A stretch of 64,000 bases of DNA from Manihot esculenta (Eukaryota > Streptophyta > Magnoliopsida > Malpighiales > Euphorbiaceae): assembly GCF_001659605.2 (NCBI RefSeq), contig NC_035170.2, forward strand, positions 11,458,817-11,522,816. The letters are read 5' to 3'. The stretch's first letter is position 1, and the number at the start of each line of letters is the position of its first letter. Below the pieces are notes generated by a model. That model worked only from the letters and a program-made list of their open reading frames with translations. It was not told where the DNA came from and did no database searches. Position numbers and translations under genes: made by a program. This document shows positions 8,511 to 20,210 of this stretch, piece after piece.

Positions 8511-11500
8511 CTATTTCTGAGCCACCTGCTCTAGAAACACGGGTGTTACTTTCATCTGTGCAATCAAAGCACCTGTACCAGACAACTCCATCTGTAGACC
8601 TTCCTCAATGAGCTTATAAAATTCCTTCACCACCGGTCTCCTCTCTGCCGTGATGTGGGATAGACTGCCAAGTGATTTCCGGCTTAGGGCGTCTGCCACG
8701 ACATTCGCCTTACCCGGATGATACTGGATCTTGCAATCGTAGTCACTGAGCAGTTCTACCCATCTCCTCTGCCTCAAGTTCAAATCTCTCTGACTCAAGA
8801 TGTGCTGCAGGCTCTTATGATCTGTGAAGATCTCACATTTTACCCCATAGAGGTAATGTCTCCACATCTTGAGTGCAAAGATAACTGCTGCCATCTCCAG
8901 ATCGTGTGTGGGGTAATTCATCTCATGCCTCTTTAGCTGTCTAGAAGCATAAGCGATCACCCTACCATTCTGCATCAACACACAACCCAAGCCTACTCTG
9001 GATGCATCACAGAACACTGTGAAGTCCTCATTGCTGGTTGGCAGAGCTAACACTGGTGCTGAAGTCAACCTCTTCTTGAGCTCCTCAAAGCTTTCTTCAC
9101 ATCGATCGGTCCACTCGAACCTCTGATTCTTTCTAGTCAATCTAGTTAAAGGAGCTGCAATCTTAGAGAAGTCCTGTACGAACCTCCTGTAATAACCAGC
9201 CAAACCCAAGAAACTTCTGATCTCTGTCACTGTAGTGGGTCTAGGCCAGTTAGTCACAGCCTCTACCTTCTTGGGGTCCACTTCTATCCCATTCTCTGAC
9301 ACTATATGCCCCAAGAATGATATGCTCCTTAACCAGAACTCACACTTGGAGAACTTGGCATACAAGCCATGTTCCCTCAAGGTCTGCAGAACTATCCTCA
9401 GATGATGGGCATGCTCCTCTGCATTCCTGGAATACACTAGGATATCATCTATGAAGACAATAACGAAGTGATCCAGGTATGGTCTGAATACTCTGTTCAT
9501 GAGGTCCATGAATGCTGCAAGGGCGTTAGTTAACCCAAACGGCATTACAAGGAACTCATAGTGCCCATATCTGGTCCTGAATGCTGTCTTTGGTACGTCC
9601 TCTTCCCTTATCCTCAGCTGATGGTACCCTGATCTCAGATCTATCTTGGAGAAACAACCCGCTCCTGCTAGCTGGTCGAATAGATCGTCGATCCTTGGCA
9701 ATGGGTACTTATTCTTGATGGTGACTTTGTTCAACTGCCTGTAGTCGATACAAAGCCTGAGGGATCCATCCTTTTTCTTCACAAAGAGTACTGGAGCACC
9801 CCAAGGTGAGGTACTTGGTCGGATGAAACCCTTGTCTACCAGTTCCTGCAACTGCTCTTTCAACTCTTTCATCTCGGCTGGTGCCATCCTGTAGGGAGGG
9901 ATAGAGATAGGCCTAGTTCCAGGCATCAGCTCTATTTCAAACTCTATCTCCCTTGCAGGTGGTAGTCCTGGAAGCTCGTCTGGAAAAACATCTAAAAACT
10001 CATTGACCACTGGCACTGAGGCGGGCTCTCTAACCTGACTGTCCAGCTCCCTCACATGAGCTAAATACCCCTGACATCCCCTCCTAAGCAACCTACGAGC
10101 CTGAAGAGCTGATATCAGACCTCTAGGTGTACCCCTCTTGTCTCCTCTGAAGACGACCTCTGACCCATCCTGACATCTGAACTTAACTACCTTGTCCCTG
10201 CAGTCCAAGGTAGCACCATGGGTAGATAGCCAGTCCATCCCTAGAATGACATCAAAGTCTGTCAACTCTAGAACCACAAGGTCGGCGGACATGCATCTCC
10301 CCTCAACAAAAACTGGACTACACTGGCAGACTGACTCTGCAACAGACGGGTCACACTTGGGTCCACTGACCCATAGGGGACACTCTAACCCAGAGACCAT
10401 CAACCCTAACCTCTGAACGGCTCTCGGTGCAATAAAAGAGTGAGATGCACCCGGGTCCATTAATGCATACACATCAGAACACCCAATGATGAGATTACCT
10501 GACACCACGGTGTTGGATGTGTTAGCCTCCTGCTGTGTCATGGTGAAGATCCTGGCTGGAGCTGATGGACCTTCACCTCTGAACCCTGCTGAAGAAGAGG
10601 CTGACCCTCTCCCTCTGCCTCTGCCACTGGCCTGTGTCATGGCTGGAGCTGCTGGCTGTGCTACACTGCCTGAAGCTGTCTGCTGAGGCTGTGCCGTAGG
10701 AGCTGCTCTAGGACACTCCCGTGACATATGTCCCTGTTGCCCACATCTGTAGCAGGCTGTGGTCCCAAACCGGCATACTCCCCTGTGTGGCTTACCACAC
10801 CTAGCACACACAGCATTATCTGCCCCTGAGCTCGAGCCACTGCCTAAACCCAGACCTGACTTGACTTTATTCCAGAACTTGTTCTTCTTTGACTTCTTGG
10901 GGCCTCTGTCCCATTTCTTACTGCCTGAAGCAGCTGCACTCAGAGATGAAGAGCCTGGGGTCTTAGAACCTGAAGGCTGTGCCACTGACTGTTTTACTCT
11001 CCCTTCGATGATAGCACTTGCCTCCATCCTCCTGGCCATATCCACTATGGCGTGGAAACTTTCTCTGTCTGCCGACTGTATCAAGGAGGAATACCTGGAA
11101 TGGAGCTTCATAACATACCTCCTTGACTTTTTCTGGTCTGTATCCAGATTCTGCCCAGCATAAGGCAACAGCTCCAAAAACCTGTCAGTGTACTCATCAA
11201 TACTCATCTCATCCGTTTGCCTTAGCTGCTCAAACTCTATCATCTTCTGTTCCCTTGAGCTATCAGGGAAAGCCCATCCAGCAAATTCATTAGCAAACTC
11301 CTCCCATGAAAGACTGTCCACCCTTGGCTTCACATAGGCCTTGAACCACTCACGGGCCTTCTTGCATTTTAGGGTGAACCCAGCCATTTGAATGGCTCTG
11401 CTGTCATCTGCCCCTATCTCATCTGTAATGGTCTTGACCCTCTCCAGATAAACAAACGGGTCATCACCTGCTTCATATTGGGGAGCACCCAACTTCATGT

Positions 11501-12077
11501 AGTCAGTCATTTTCACCTTGCTCCCTCCAGATGAGCTAGGTTGAGGTATTTGGGTTCCTGGTTCTGCTGGGGGTGGAGGAGGCGCAACATTTTCTGTAGT
11601 AGGGTTTGCTGGATTTGGATGGTAGGGAGGGGGTGGATACATTGGGTACTGTGGATATGGTGGGTATGGCATCTGTGTGGGGTAAGGGTTAGAACTAGGG
11701 TAATCCGATGTACCTCCCATCGAATACCCGTGAATATGGGTGTAGGGCGGGTAGTGAGGCGGCTGAATAAATCCCGAGGCTTGAGTGCCTCCTTGGGACT
11801 CTCCCATACCCTCTTCAGACATGCTTACACCCAAACTGCCATCCCTTCTCTGATCTACATCCATCTGATCCCCCATATCCTCTGACATACCTCCCTGAAC
11901 TGTTCCTCTGACTGATCTACTTCTTCCCAAATCTAAAGACCTTCTAGGGTCTCTCACTGCTCGGTCCCTGCTGGACCTGCTTGACATTGCCCTAGGCAAT
12001 GTTGGAGGACGGGCACTCATGCCCTCATCCTCTGGTGGTACTCCAGTCAATCGTGCAGATCGACGAGTTCCTCTCAT
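8511..12077 (-). CDS. gag-pol: Gypsy-1 gag-protease-reverse transcriptase-RNase H polyprotein, N-terminal part
   Basis: I place the start at the ATG at 12077 ([12 protein letters not shown]) rather than the in-frame ATG 22 codons upstream, because the same start is used in Gypsy-3. A proline-rich N-terminal region is followed by a retrotransposon gag domain ([20 protein letters not shown] onward), a CCHC knuckle near residue 440 ([14 protein letters not shown]), an aspartic protease site near residue 539 ([11 protein letters not shown]), reverse transcriptase with FIDDILVYS near residue 874, and RNase H beginning [15 protein letters not shown] near residue 1019. The frame stops at TAG 8511-8513, where relatives have CAG (Gln). 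A single change therefore separates this copy from a full polyprotein of about 1650 codons. One other oddity is TNALAAF where relatives have TNAPAAF. Confidence 0.92.
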   Translation of the reverse strand: MRGTRRSARLTGVPPEDEGMSARPPTLPRAMSSRSSRDRAVRDPRRSLDLGRSRSVRGTVQGGMSEDMGDQMDVDQRRDGSLGVSMSEEGMGESQGGTQASGFIQPPHYPPYTHIHGYSMGGTSDYPSSNPYPTQMPYPPYPQYPMYPPPPYHPNPANPTTENVAPPPPPAEPGTQIPQPSSSGGSKVKMTDYMKLGAPQYEAGDDPFVYLERVKTITDEIGADDSRAIQMAGFTLKCKKAREWFKAYVKPRVDSLSWEEFANEFAGWAFPDSSREQKMIEFEQLRQTDEMSIDEYTDRFLELLPYAGQNLDTDQKKSRRYVMKLHSRYSSLIQSADRESFHAIVDMARRMEASAIIEGRVKQSVAQPSGSKTPGSSSLSAAASGSKKWDRGPKKSKKNKFWNKVKSGLGLGSGSSSGADNAVCARCGKPHRGVCRFGTTACYRCGQQGHMSRECPRAAPTAQPQQTASGSVAQPAAPAMTQASGRGRGRGSASSSAGFRGEGPSAPARIFTMTQQEANTSNTVVSGNLIIGCSDVYALMDPGASHSFIAPRAVQRLGLMVSGLECPLWVSGPKCDPSVAESVCQCSPVFVEGRCMSADLVVLELTDFDVILGMDWLSTHGATLDCRDKVVKFRCQDGSEVVFRGDKRGTPRGLISALQARRLLRRGCQGYLAHVRELDSQVREPASVPVVNEFLDVFPDELPGLPPAREIEFEIELMPGTRPISIPPYRMAPAEMKELKEQLQELVDKGFIRPSTSPWGAPVLFVKKKDGSLRLCIDYRQLNKVTIKNKYPLPRIDDLFDQLAGAGCFSKIDLRSGYHQLRIREEDVPKTAFRTRYGHYEFLVMPFGLTNALAAFMDLMNRVFRPYLDHFVIVFIDDILVYSRNAEEHAHHLRIVLQTLREHGLYAKFSKCEFWLRSISFLGHIVSENGIEVDPKKVEAVTNWPRPTTVTEIRSFLGLAGYYRRFVQDFSKIAAPLTRLTRKNQRFEWTDRCEESFEELKKRLTSAPVLALPTSNEDFTVFCDASRVGLGCVLMQNGRVIAYASRQLKRHEMNYPTHDLEMAAVIFALKMWRHYLYGVKCEIFTDHKSLQHILSQRDLNLRQRRWVELLSDYDCKIQYHPGKANVVADALSRKSLGSLSHITAERRPVVKEFYKLIEEGLQMELSGTGALIAQMKVTPVFLEQVAQK

Positions 12078-12324
12078 CCTGTTTTCTGAAAAACATAACG
12101 TAAAGCACAACATCAGCATCATATGGTTCATGTGGGCACACATGAACCCTCATCACATACATGTCACATCATTTATGCACATGCATTTTATCATGGCATA
12201 TCACATCATCATAGTAAGACAGGACTCTACATCCTATCCTAGTGGACATGACTTTTCCTATTGTGCTTGACCTTCTATAACCTCTATGAGCCCGACACTC
12301 TAGGTCCGACCATGTGAACCTAGG

Positions 12325-12336
12325 GCTCTGATACCA
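12325..12336 (-). other. Gypsy-1 primer binding site (Met-tRNA)
   Basis: Minus-strand TGGTATCAGAGC, starting a few bases after the 5' LTR end at 12340. A leader of about 250 bp separates it from the gag start at 12077. Confidence 0.9.
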
Positions 12337-12339
12337 CTC

Positions 12340-14610
12340 TGGAATGCCCCGGAAATCCGGACCGCTACCGGCGCTAGGATTCAGGTCGGCTTAAGGCCGC
12401 CGGAACCCGTAGCAAGCCTACATACATCCTGTTTACCTGTTTAATCCCATACATGATCAACAAACATACATAAGAATTAAAAACTTTTCTTTTTCTTCAT
12501 ACACCAAACTCAACCTGTGCATGCACTGTATTCATCATATACATAAACATTAATCCCTCTGTGGGATTTCATCAAAGCCTCAATGGCAATATATATTCTG
12601 TGTTGAGTTGGTTCACATATACATCATAAAATAAGATCATGTACATACCAAGGGATTAACAAATACTATGGTCAAGCACAACTCTATCCTCAATAACATA
12701 ATTACATAAACTTTACATTACATTCTTATCATTTGTCATGTCCACATACTCTAGCTATTACATACATATGACCTTTCTCTTCTTTTCTTCTCTATCAATC
12801 CCGTACCTGCAAACCTGGGGGTTAGGGGAGAGGGGTGAGCTACAAGAGCCCAGTGAGCAGAATAATAAAAACATTATATTTTATTTCATGCTTTCATGAA
12901 ATGCAACACATCACAAACAATCCACATCAAGGGTAAACCTGTCACCAACTAGTCCCACAATCATATCCAATGCCAAGGGCGTCGTCAAAGGCTCCCTGGA
13001 CTTCCATAACACAGCATTACTTACACTGTCCCAAGACCTTATCAGGCACTTGGTCTTGGTGTTCCATAGTGCCAAGGGCGTCGTCAAAGGCTCCCTGGTC
13101 TTCCATTATCTAGTGCCAAGGGCGTCGTCAAAGGCTCCCTGGTCTTCCATTATCTAGGACTAGTGGATCATCCAGAACTTACCCACATCATCAACATAAT
13201 GTGCAATGCAACATATTCGTGAATTCTAATGCAATATCCTAAAATATCACATGGCAATCGTGATGCATGAACATGCTTAAAATTAATATTTCATTTATTT
13301 AAAACTTAAGAGTTTATTCTACTCACCTCTGGTTGCTCTGAAGACTCTAACAACTCTCAGCAGCTGGCTCACTGCTGGGGTCCTTGGTTCCTCGGGTCCG
13401 AACCTACACAGGTGGACTCCAATGAGGGACCAAACATATATATACATGATTCTAATATATACCCCAAAAACCCCCTAAAACATCATGAAAACATCACAGA
13501 AAATATGCATGAAATGGCTGAACAGGGCACCTTCGGCGGCACCTTCGGCGGCCGAAAGTCCTGGACAGAGACGAAACTCAGCTAGGTTCGGCGGCACCTT
13601 CGGCGGCCGAAAGTGCCAGACAGAGACGAAAGTCTCTTTTCGGGGGCACCTTCGGCAGCCGAAAGCTGCCTCCACAAGAGGGGTTCGGCGGCCGAAACTC
13701 CCTTCGGCTGCCGAACCTGGTTTCTGCCAAACGGCAGAAACTTGGTTCAAATGAACCTCCTGCCTCCCAAAACCATAAATCATGCATATTTCTCAACTAA
13801 AACACACATACAAGTTCCTAGGGGTCTCAAACATGCATATACCCCATCTACAACACTTCATTCACACACAATCAAGCTACATTGCTCAAAATCACAACTT
13901 AAACCCATAAACCTACACATGAACTAAACATGCCTTTAATCCCCAAAGATCTTCATAAAACTTGTGTCAAACATAAAAAGGAGTTCAAGATCGACCCTTA
14001 CCTCTTGAAGATCGAGAGTAGAGGCGATCTAACTTGGAGTTGGAAGAGATTTAGCTTCTTGGGTCTCCAAGCTCAAAACTTGCTCAAAACTCGATTCAAA
14101 AGCTCAAAAACTTCAAAGCAAGATGAAAACTTGTTAAAACCATGAAAGATCTAGAGGAAACACTCAAGATCGAGGGAGGAACGGTGGAGACTCACCTTGG
14201 CCGACAATGGGAGAGAAAAAGCTCGCCCGTGCGGACCAAAGGGACCCTTTTATAGTGGCTGGCCAGGCCACGTTCGGGGGCCGAATGTGCCTCCGCATCC
14301 ATGCAATGTTCGGCGGCCGAACATAAGGTTCGGCGGCCGAACCTGCACTTCCCTCTCTTAGACTTTCGGGGGCCTAACGTGCCTCCCAAAGTCCATGCAT
14401 GTTCGGCGGCCGAAAGTGAGTTTCGGCGGCCGAACCTGGGTTTTCCTCCAAGGACTTTTTATGCAAAAATTCATTTAATAACATACTTAAAACCATTAAA
14501 AACATGAAAACATTTTATAAAAACATGCTTTTACCCTTCTAGAGGTTTCCGACACCCAAATTCCACCGGACGGTAGGAATTCCGATACCGGAGTCTAGCC
14601 GGGTATTACA
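12340..14610 (-). repeat. Gypsy-1 5' LTR (right copy)
   Basis: 2271 bp. It equals the left LTR plus an extra 12-bp unit (CACCTTCGGCGG, tandem at about 13529-13552). Visible substitutions relative to the left copy are two at the inner edge (TGGAAT here, TGTAAC there), one at about 13187, one at about 13457 and one at about 14310. Its outer end abuts the target copy TGTGG at 14611-14615. It drives the element with a minus-strand TATA box at 14247-14254. Confidence 0.93.
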
Positions 14611-14615
14611 TGTGG

Positions 14616-17600
14616 CAAGTTTGGTCATATCAATTATAGGTGTACTATTAGAAAATTACATCTTGGATATGGTAGCATATGGAAATTGGATAGTGAAATG
14701 ACTAACCCCCAAGGACCCAAGTACATTTAGGTACCTAAAAGTGTTTGAATTCTTTTTTTAGGTGTGTTTGAAATCCTCAAAAATTGAAAGCAAATGGTAT
14801 CTAGATAGTGGATGTTTAAGGCACATGACCGGAAATTCGAACCACTTCATCTCTCTTGAAAAGAAGGACGGTAGTGGACAAGTAACTTTTGGAGATAATG
14901 GAAAAGGTAAAATTGTTGGAGTAGGCAAAGTCGATAAGGAAAACTCTCCCATTCTTGATAAGGTCCTTTTAGTTGATGATTTGAAGCATAATTTATTAAG
15001 TGTAAGTCAATTATGTGATAAAGGTTGTAGAGTTATCTTTGAACCAAAATCATGTTTTGTCTCTAGAATGTCGGATAACAAAATATTGTTTGTTGGTGAA
15101 AGATTTGAAAATATCTATCTTATTGATTTACAAGCTATGACTAATCTATATATGAAGTGTTTTGTTTCTATTAGTGATAACTTTTGGATTTGGCATAAAA
15201 GGCTTTCTCATGCTAGCATGGATCTCCTCAAAAATTTGAGCAAAGATGAGCTAGTTGATGGCCTTCCAAAGATCAAATATGAAAAGGACAAAGTATGTGA
15301 TGCATGTCAAATGGGTAAGCAAGTTAAGAGCTCTTTTAAATCTATTAATAAGGTAATCTCTTCTAGACCTTTACAACTCTTGCATATGGATTTATTTGGT
15401 CCAACTAGAGTAGCTAGTCTTGGTGGCATGCATTATGGGTTTGTTATAGTTGATGACTACTCTAGGTATACTTGGGTTGTGTTCCTTGCTCATAAGGATA
15501 ATTGTTTTGATACTTTTAAAAGCTTTACAAAGAAAGTTCAAAATGAAAAGGGTTTTCAAATTTCTTCAATAAGGAGTGATCATGGTAGAGAATTTGAAAA
15601 CGAAAAATTTGAAGTCTTTTGTAATAAGTTAGAAATCACTCATAATTTTTCATCTCCTAGGACTCCCCAACAAAATGGTGTTGTTGAAAGAAAAAATAGA
15701 ATTCTTTTAGATATGGGGAGGACTATGTTAAGAGAGTACAATTTATCTACTTATTTTTGGGCGGAAGCTATAAATACGGCTTGTTATGTTTCAAATAGAG
15801 TTTTAATTAGACCTCTCTTAAATAAGACTCCTTATGAGCTTTGGAATGGAAGAAAACCTAGAGTTAGTTATTTTAGAGTTTTTGGTTGTAAATGCTTCAT
15901 ATTAAACAACAAGGATAATCTAGGTAAATTTGACTCCAAAACCGATGAAGGTATCTTCTTAGGATACTCTACATCTAGTAAATCATATAGAGTATTCAAT
16001 AAAAGAATCTTGATAGTTGAAGAGTCAATGCATGTTGTTTTTTATGAATCTAATCCCTTTGCTCCTAGAAAGGAGGTATCTTGTGATGATGATCTTGTAG
16101 GTAACCTTGATGAGTTGACCATTGAAGATCCTCAACCTCATGGAGATCAAAGTCAACCCAAGGAGGATTCAATAGAGGCAAAGGAAGATGAGGTTGGACT
16201 CCAAGAGCAACAAATACAAATTACACAAAGTCAATGAGTCCAACATGACTTGCCAAAGGATTGGACCTACAAGAAGGATCACCCCAAGGACCAAATAATT
16301 GGTGATACATCACAAGGGGTAACAACTAGATCCTCTATTAGACATGTATGTAATAATATTGCATTCATATCTCATATAGAACCTAAATCTATAGATGAGG
16401 CTATTAGTGATGAGAGTTGGGTTCTTTCTATGCAAGAAGAACTCAACCAATTTGAAAGGAACAAGGTTTGGACCTTAGTTTCTAGACCAAAACATCACTC
16501 CACTATAGGCACCAAATGAGTGTTTAGAAATAAGTTTGATGAAGATGGCAATATCATAAGAAACAAAGCTAGGTTAGTAGCTAAAGGCTATAACCAAGAG
16601 GAGGGCATAAACTATGATGAAACATTTGCCCCCGTAGCTAGATTAGAAGCCATTAGAATCTTGCTTGCATATGCATCATATATGAATTTTAAACTCTTTC
16701 AAATGGATGTGAAAAGTGCCTTTTTAAATGGTTTTATTGAGAAGGAGGTTTATGTTGAGCAACCTCCGGAGTTTGAAAATCATGACTTTCTAAATCATGT
16801 TTTTAAATTGTCTAAAGCTTGATATGGTTTAAAACAAGCTCCAAGAGCTTGGTATGAAAGACTAAGTAATTTTCTTTTGCAAAATGGTTTTTCAAAAGGC
16901 AAAGTGGATACAACACTCTTTGTCAACAATCATGAAAATGACATCCTTGTAGTGCAAATATATGTTGATGATATTATATTTGGTGCTACTAATGTGTGTT
17001 TGTGTGAAGAGTTTTCAAAAGTTATGAAAAACGAGTTTGAGATGAGTATGATGGGAGAACTCAAATTCTTCCTTGGGCTTCAAATCAAGCAAGCTAAGGA
17101 TGGCATCTTCATTAACCAAGCCAAATACACAAAGGAGCTAATCAAAAGATTTGGGATGGAGAATAGCAAGCCTAGTAGAACACCAATGAGCACAAACATC
17201 AAGCTTGACAAGGATGAAAAGGGTAAACCAATTGATGAAAAGCTCTATAGAGGTATGATCGGAAGCCTTTTATATCTCACCGCATCTAGATCGGATATTA
17301 TGTTTTCCGTATGCTTATGTGCACGTTTTCAATCATGTCCTAAAGAGTCTCATTTGCATGCCGTTAAACGCATTCTTAGATATTTAAATGGTTCATTGTA
17401 TTTGGGACTATGGTATCCTAGAAGTACATCCTTTAGTTTATGTTCCTACTCGGATGCCGACTTTTCCAGAAGCATTCTTGATAGGAAAAGTACCTCGGGT
17501 ACTTGTCAACTTCTAGGATAATCTCTTGTTTCTTGGTGTAGCAAGAAACAAAATTCGGTTGCACTTTCAACCGCCGAAGCCGAATATGTGGCGGCGGGTC

Positions 17601-17911
17601 TTTGTTGTAGTCAAATCCTTTGGATGAAGCAACAATTAAGAGACTTTGAAGTATCTCTTGATCACATTCCTATTAAATGTGATAATACAAGTGCAATCAA
17701 TTTAACCAAGAACCCCATTCAACATTCTAAAACTAAGCATATTGACATTAGACATCATTTCATTCGTGATCATGTGTTAAATGGTGATGTTGCTCTTGAA
17801 TTTGTGGATATCAACAACCAATTAGCTGATATTTTCACTGAACCTTTAAATGAAGAAAGATTTAACTTCATTAAAAGGGAAATGGGAATGCTAGATGGTA
17901 TTACTTGTTGA
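14616..17911 (+). pseudogene. pol: Copia pol: protease, integrase, reverse transcriptase, RNase H (broken)
   Basis: Resumes the gag zinc knuckle directly after the Gypsy-1 target duplication. A TAG (14728-14730) and a frame change in the T-run near 14751-14760 precede the protease (WYLDSGCLRHMTG; D-S-G kept). Next come the GAG-pre-integrase finger (H..H..CDAC), an integrase core (MDLFGP, SDHGREF, PQQNGVVERKN), reverse transcriptase ([10 protein letters not shown] ... [10 protein letters not shown] ... VQIYVDDIIFGATN) and RNase H (STAEAEYVAAG ... HIDIRHHFIRDH ... LADIFTEPL). In-frame stops are at 16235, 16517, 16820 and 17519; most sit where relatives have Trp, Gln or Arg. The frame is otherwise open from 14762 to TGA 17909-17911, so decay was by point mutation. 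Confidence 0.92.
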
Positions 17912-18117
17912 GTGTATGTTTTTTTTTATTTGTTTATCTTTTTGAAAGCTTATCAAATTGTTTGATATAGTTTTAATTTTTTTTATTTTTATTAAAAAAA
18001 AAGGAGGAGGGAAGCCCAAAAATTCCAGGTTCGGAGGCATATTCGGCCCCCTAACCTTAAGTTTCAAGGGCAATATGAAAAGCGGGAAATTTTTTTGTCT
18101 TTTTTCTTCTCTTCTTT
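17912..18117 (+). other. Spacer between Copia pol and the extra gene cassette
   Basis: T-rich and A-rich non-coding DNA, including a T-run and an A-run near 17970-18002. No gene seen. Confidence 0.6.
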
Positions 18118-18252
18118 TCGACCGCCTAACTTTTTTATTCGGCCGCCTAACTTTTTATTCGGCCGCCTAACTTTTTATTCGGCCGCCGAATATTGTCCAA
18201 GTTCGGCCGTCAAAGCTTAGTTCGGCCGCCGAAAATGCGCGTCCTTTAAAAA
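18118..18252 (+). promoter_or_regulatory. GCCGCC/GCCGCCT array with TATA-like box upstream of the internal Copia gene
   Basis: Four tandem CGGCCGCCTAACTTTTTATT-type units are followed by TTCGGCCGCCGAATATTG, TTCGGCCGTC and TTCGGCCGCCGAAAATG, then the TATA-like CCTTTAAAAACC (box at 18245-18252). About 30 bp downstream begins a CT-rich leader. The layout matches the palindrome arrays and TATA boxes of the LTRs in this window. I infer a separate internal promoter; no transcript data support it here. Confidence 0.55.
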
Positions 18253-18482
18253 CCCCCTCGCGACAGCTCATTGTCTTCTTCGTCTTCCTCGCGCATCTTT
18301 CTCTCTCCCCGAAGTGCTCTCTCTCTTCCCGAAGCTCTCTTCATCTTCCTCTTCAAAAATCAGCTGATCTAAGCCATTTTATTTTCCCCAAAACCTTCAT
18401 TTTTCTTCTTTTTCTTCACTTAAACACCCAAAAACATTTTCTTCTCTTCTCAAGGAACCCATTTGGAGCGTTTTGAGTTTGG

Positions 18483-18899
18483 GTATGTAATCTTTCTCTC
18501 TCTTTGTTTTTATGCTTTTTACTTCGTTTTCTGTTGATTTGATCTTGTTTTTAGCTCTCTAATCTACCTGGGTTGTGTTTTGATGAGTTTGTTGAATATG
18601 GGTATATATATAAAAAAAAAAAAAAAACTGCGGGTTATTTTTTTTGCTCTCCTTATATATACATATTGTTAGCTGGGTTATTTTTTTATTTGTTTTGTTT
18701 TACAATTTTTTTTTATTGCAAATTATGAAGCAATCAGAAATTTTTTATTATTTTTGGTTTTGAATATGGTATGGTGCAATAATAGTTAACTGAGTTTTGT
18801 GGTACTGTGTTGTTTATGGGTTGAGTTTTGTGATAATGTGTTGCTTATGGTTAGCTTTTCTGTTTTTGTCATTGCCTCTTTAGCTGTTGTCTGTTTAAG
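18483..18899 (+). other. Predicted 5'UTR intron of the internal Copia gene
   Basis: A strong donor (G/GTATGTAA) at 18483 and an acceptor (CTGTTTAAG) ending at 18899 enclose 417 bp of T-rich DNA with several ATGs. The CT-rich leader lies before it, and an ATG follows one base after the acceptor (18901). This is the usual arrangement of a plant leader intron. Confidence 0.55.
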
Positions 18900-18900
18900 A

Positions 18901-20210
18901 ATGGGTAGAAAACAAACAGCCCGTAGACATCCATACCTTAGAGGTCAGTCTAGCAGGCAAGCCGAGGCCCCTAGGTCCCCCTCTCCAGACCCTCCTGCCT
19001 CTCCACCCTTTGAGTTCCCCATAGTTAGAGAGGAAGATCCAGCCTTTCAGCCTTTTTCTCTCAGGTTTGTTCATCCTGGGAGAATAATTTATGCTAACAG
19101 TGTTCAGCTTTTCGCTCTCATGGATTCCTTCAGCCCTTTAGAGTCCAGGGTTGGGAGCATCTTTTGATCACTCCCTCAGACACTCACCCTAGGCTAGTTA
19201 GGGAGTTTTATGCTAATCTACACACTTTCACACGTCACACTCTCCCCCACCTGGTTAGTTTTGTTAATGGTCAGAGAATTTACCTCACTCCTGACATCAT
19301 TGCTCAGCACTTAGGCATCAGTAACTTTGGGGCTGTCGTCTCCACTACTCATAAGTGGATCACTGGTGAGATCTCTTCCCTTCACCAGACTAGGATTATT
19401 TCAGGAGATGACGAGCGTGAGGAGCTCTCTAGGCTTATGACCTGTGACCTCACCACCCTACCTAAAGTCATACACCACATTGTCACCTATGAGGTTCTCC
19501 CTCGAGCAGGTCATAGGAGTGCTCTCTCCTACTCTAATATGTTTGTGGTGTCCTGTCTGCTAGAGGGTCGTGCTCTTAACCTGCCACATATCATGATTCA
19601 TACCATAGCAGACTCCCTTAGGCTGAGTAGAGGTTGTCTCCCATTTGGTCGCCATCTTACCCTTCTTCTTCGAGCCCTAGGGGTTGACCCAGGCACCGAG
19701 TCTGCCTTACCCTTGTCTAGTGAGTACACCCCCTACACTGAGGCTACTCTCCTCCACATGGGTCTGACTAGGAGAGGCAATGAATTTTATAATTCTAGGA
19801 GAGATTTTGCAGCACGCAGAGCAGCACGAGCATCAGCGCCGACACATGTTGGTTCTGATGATGAGGAGTCAGATGATGGTTCTCCTGCTGATCCAGAGAC
19901 AGAGCAGGCTCCCAGTACAGGGCGGTCTACCAGGCAGGGTACATCTTCCCGGACTACATCTGATCTTTATGATGCCATGGGTCGTCTGGAGCTGCAGGTT
20001 GCTCAGATGTCTGATCGCCAAATTCAGATGTTTGATCGCCAGATTCAGATGTCTGATCACCAGATTCAGATGTTTGACCGCCAGACTCAGTTGGAGCAGC
20101 AGCTGGGACGGCTCACAGACCAGCAGCAGACTCTGATAGAGCAGCAGAGACAAATTTTGTATTTCCTTCAGCAGTCATCAGGCGTGCCACCTCCTCAGCC
20201 TCCTCAGTGA
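18901..20210 (+). pseudogene. Extra ORF between pol and 3' LTR, resembling the 'putative plant transposon protein' family; one frameshift
   Basis: Opens MGRKQTARRHPYLRG and runs to about 19140, where a one-base shift in CCCTTTAGAG moves the frame. It then continues (QGWEHLL ... LVREFYANLHTF) to a stop at 20208-20210, about 436 codons in all. The N-terminus is basic and proline-rich. The core, L-V-R-E-F-Y-A-N-L followed by a V-N-G-x-x-I-Y-L-T-P-D-I-I pattern, resembles a domain common in large plant retroelements whose function is unknown. The C-terminus has an acidic linker (DDEESDDGS), four heptads of the form M(S/F)DRQIQ, a Gln-rich coiled coil and a final GVPPPQPPQ. There is no signal peptide and no clear membrane segment, so it does not look like an envelope protein. 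It has its own predicted promoter and intron. Confidence 0.75.
20007..20090 (+). repeat. Four 21-bp repeats encoding heptads
   Basis: Units at 20007, 20028, 20049 and 20070 encode M-(S/F)-D-(R/H)-Q-(I/T)-Q. Hydrophobic residues recur at a seven-residue spacing, so a coiled-coil or multimer interface is likely. Confidence 0.85.

Larger units (their letters stand above)
4746..14610 (-). mobile_element. Gypsy-1: Ty3/Gypsy chromovirus (Tekay/Del type), nearly intact
   Basis: Minus-strand element with LTRs at 12340-14610 (5') and 4746-7004 (3'), a Met-tRNA primer site, a polypurine tract and a single long gag-protease-RT-RNase H-integrase-chromodomain frame. RT before integrase defines Gypsy; the C-terminal chromodomain places it among chromoviruses, most like Tekay/Del (inference). 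The two LTRs differ by about five substitutions that I could see, plus one 12-bp duplication, so insertion is recent. TSD TGTGG is at 14611-14615 on the right; on the left it lies beyond the 311-bp tail, at 4430-4434. The polyprotein has one premature stop. Confidence 0.92.

Noticed and set aside
8718..11885. Plus-strand frames opposite the Gypsy-1 polyprotein
   Set aside because: They are antisense shadows of a long conserved coding frame.
18901..20210. Envelope-like gene of an endogenous retrovirus
   Set aside because: No signal peptide, transmembrane segment or furin-like site; it has a coiled-coil and a plant-transposon core instead.
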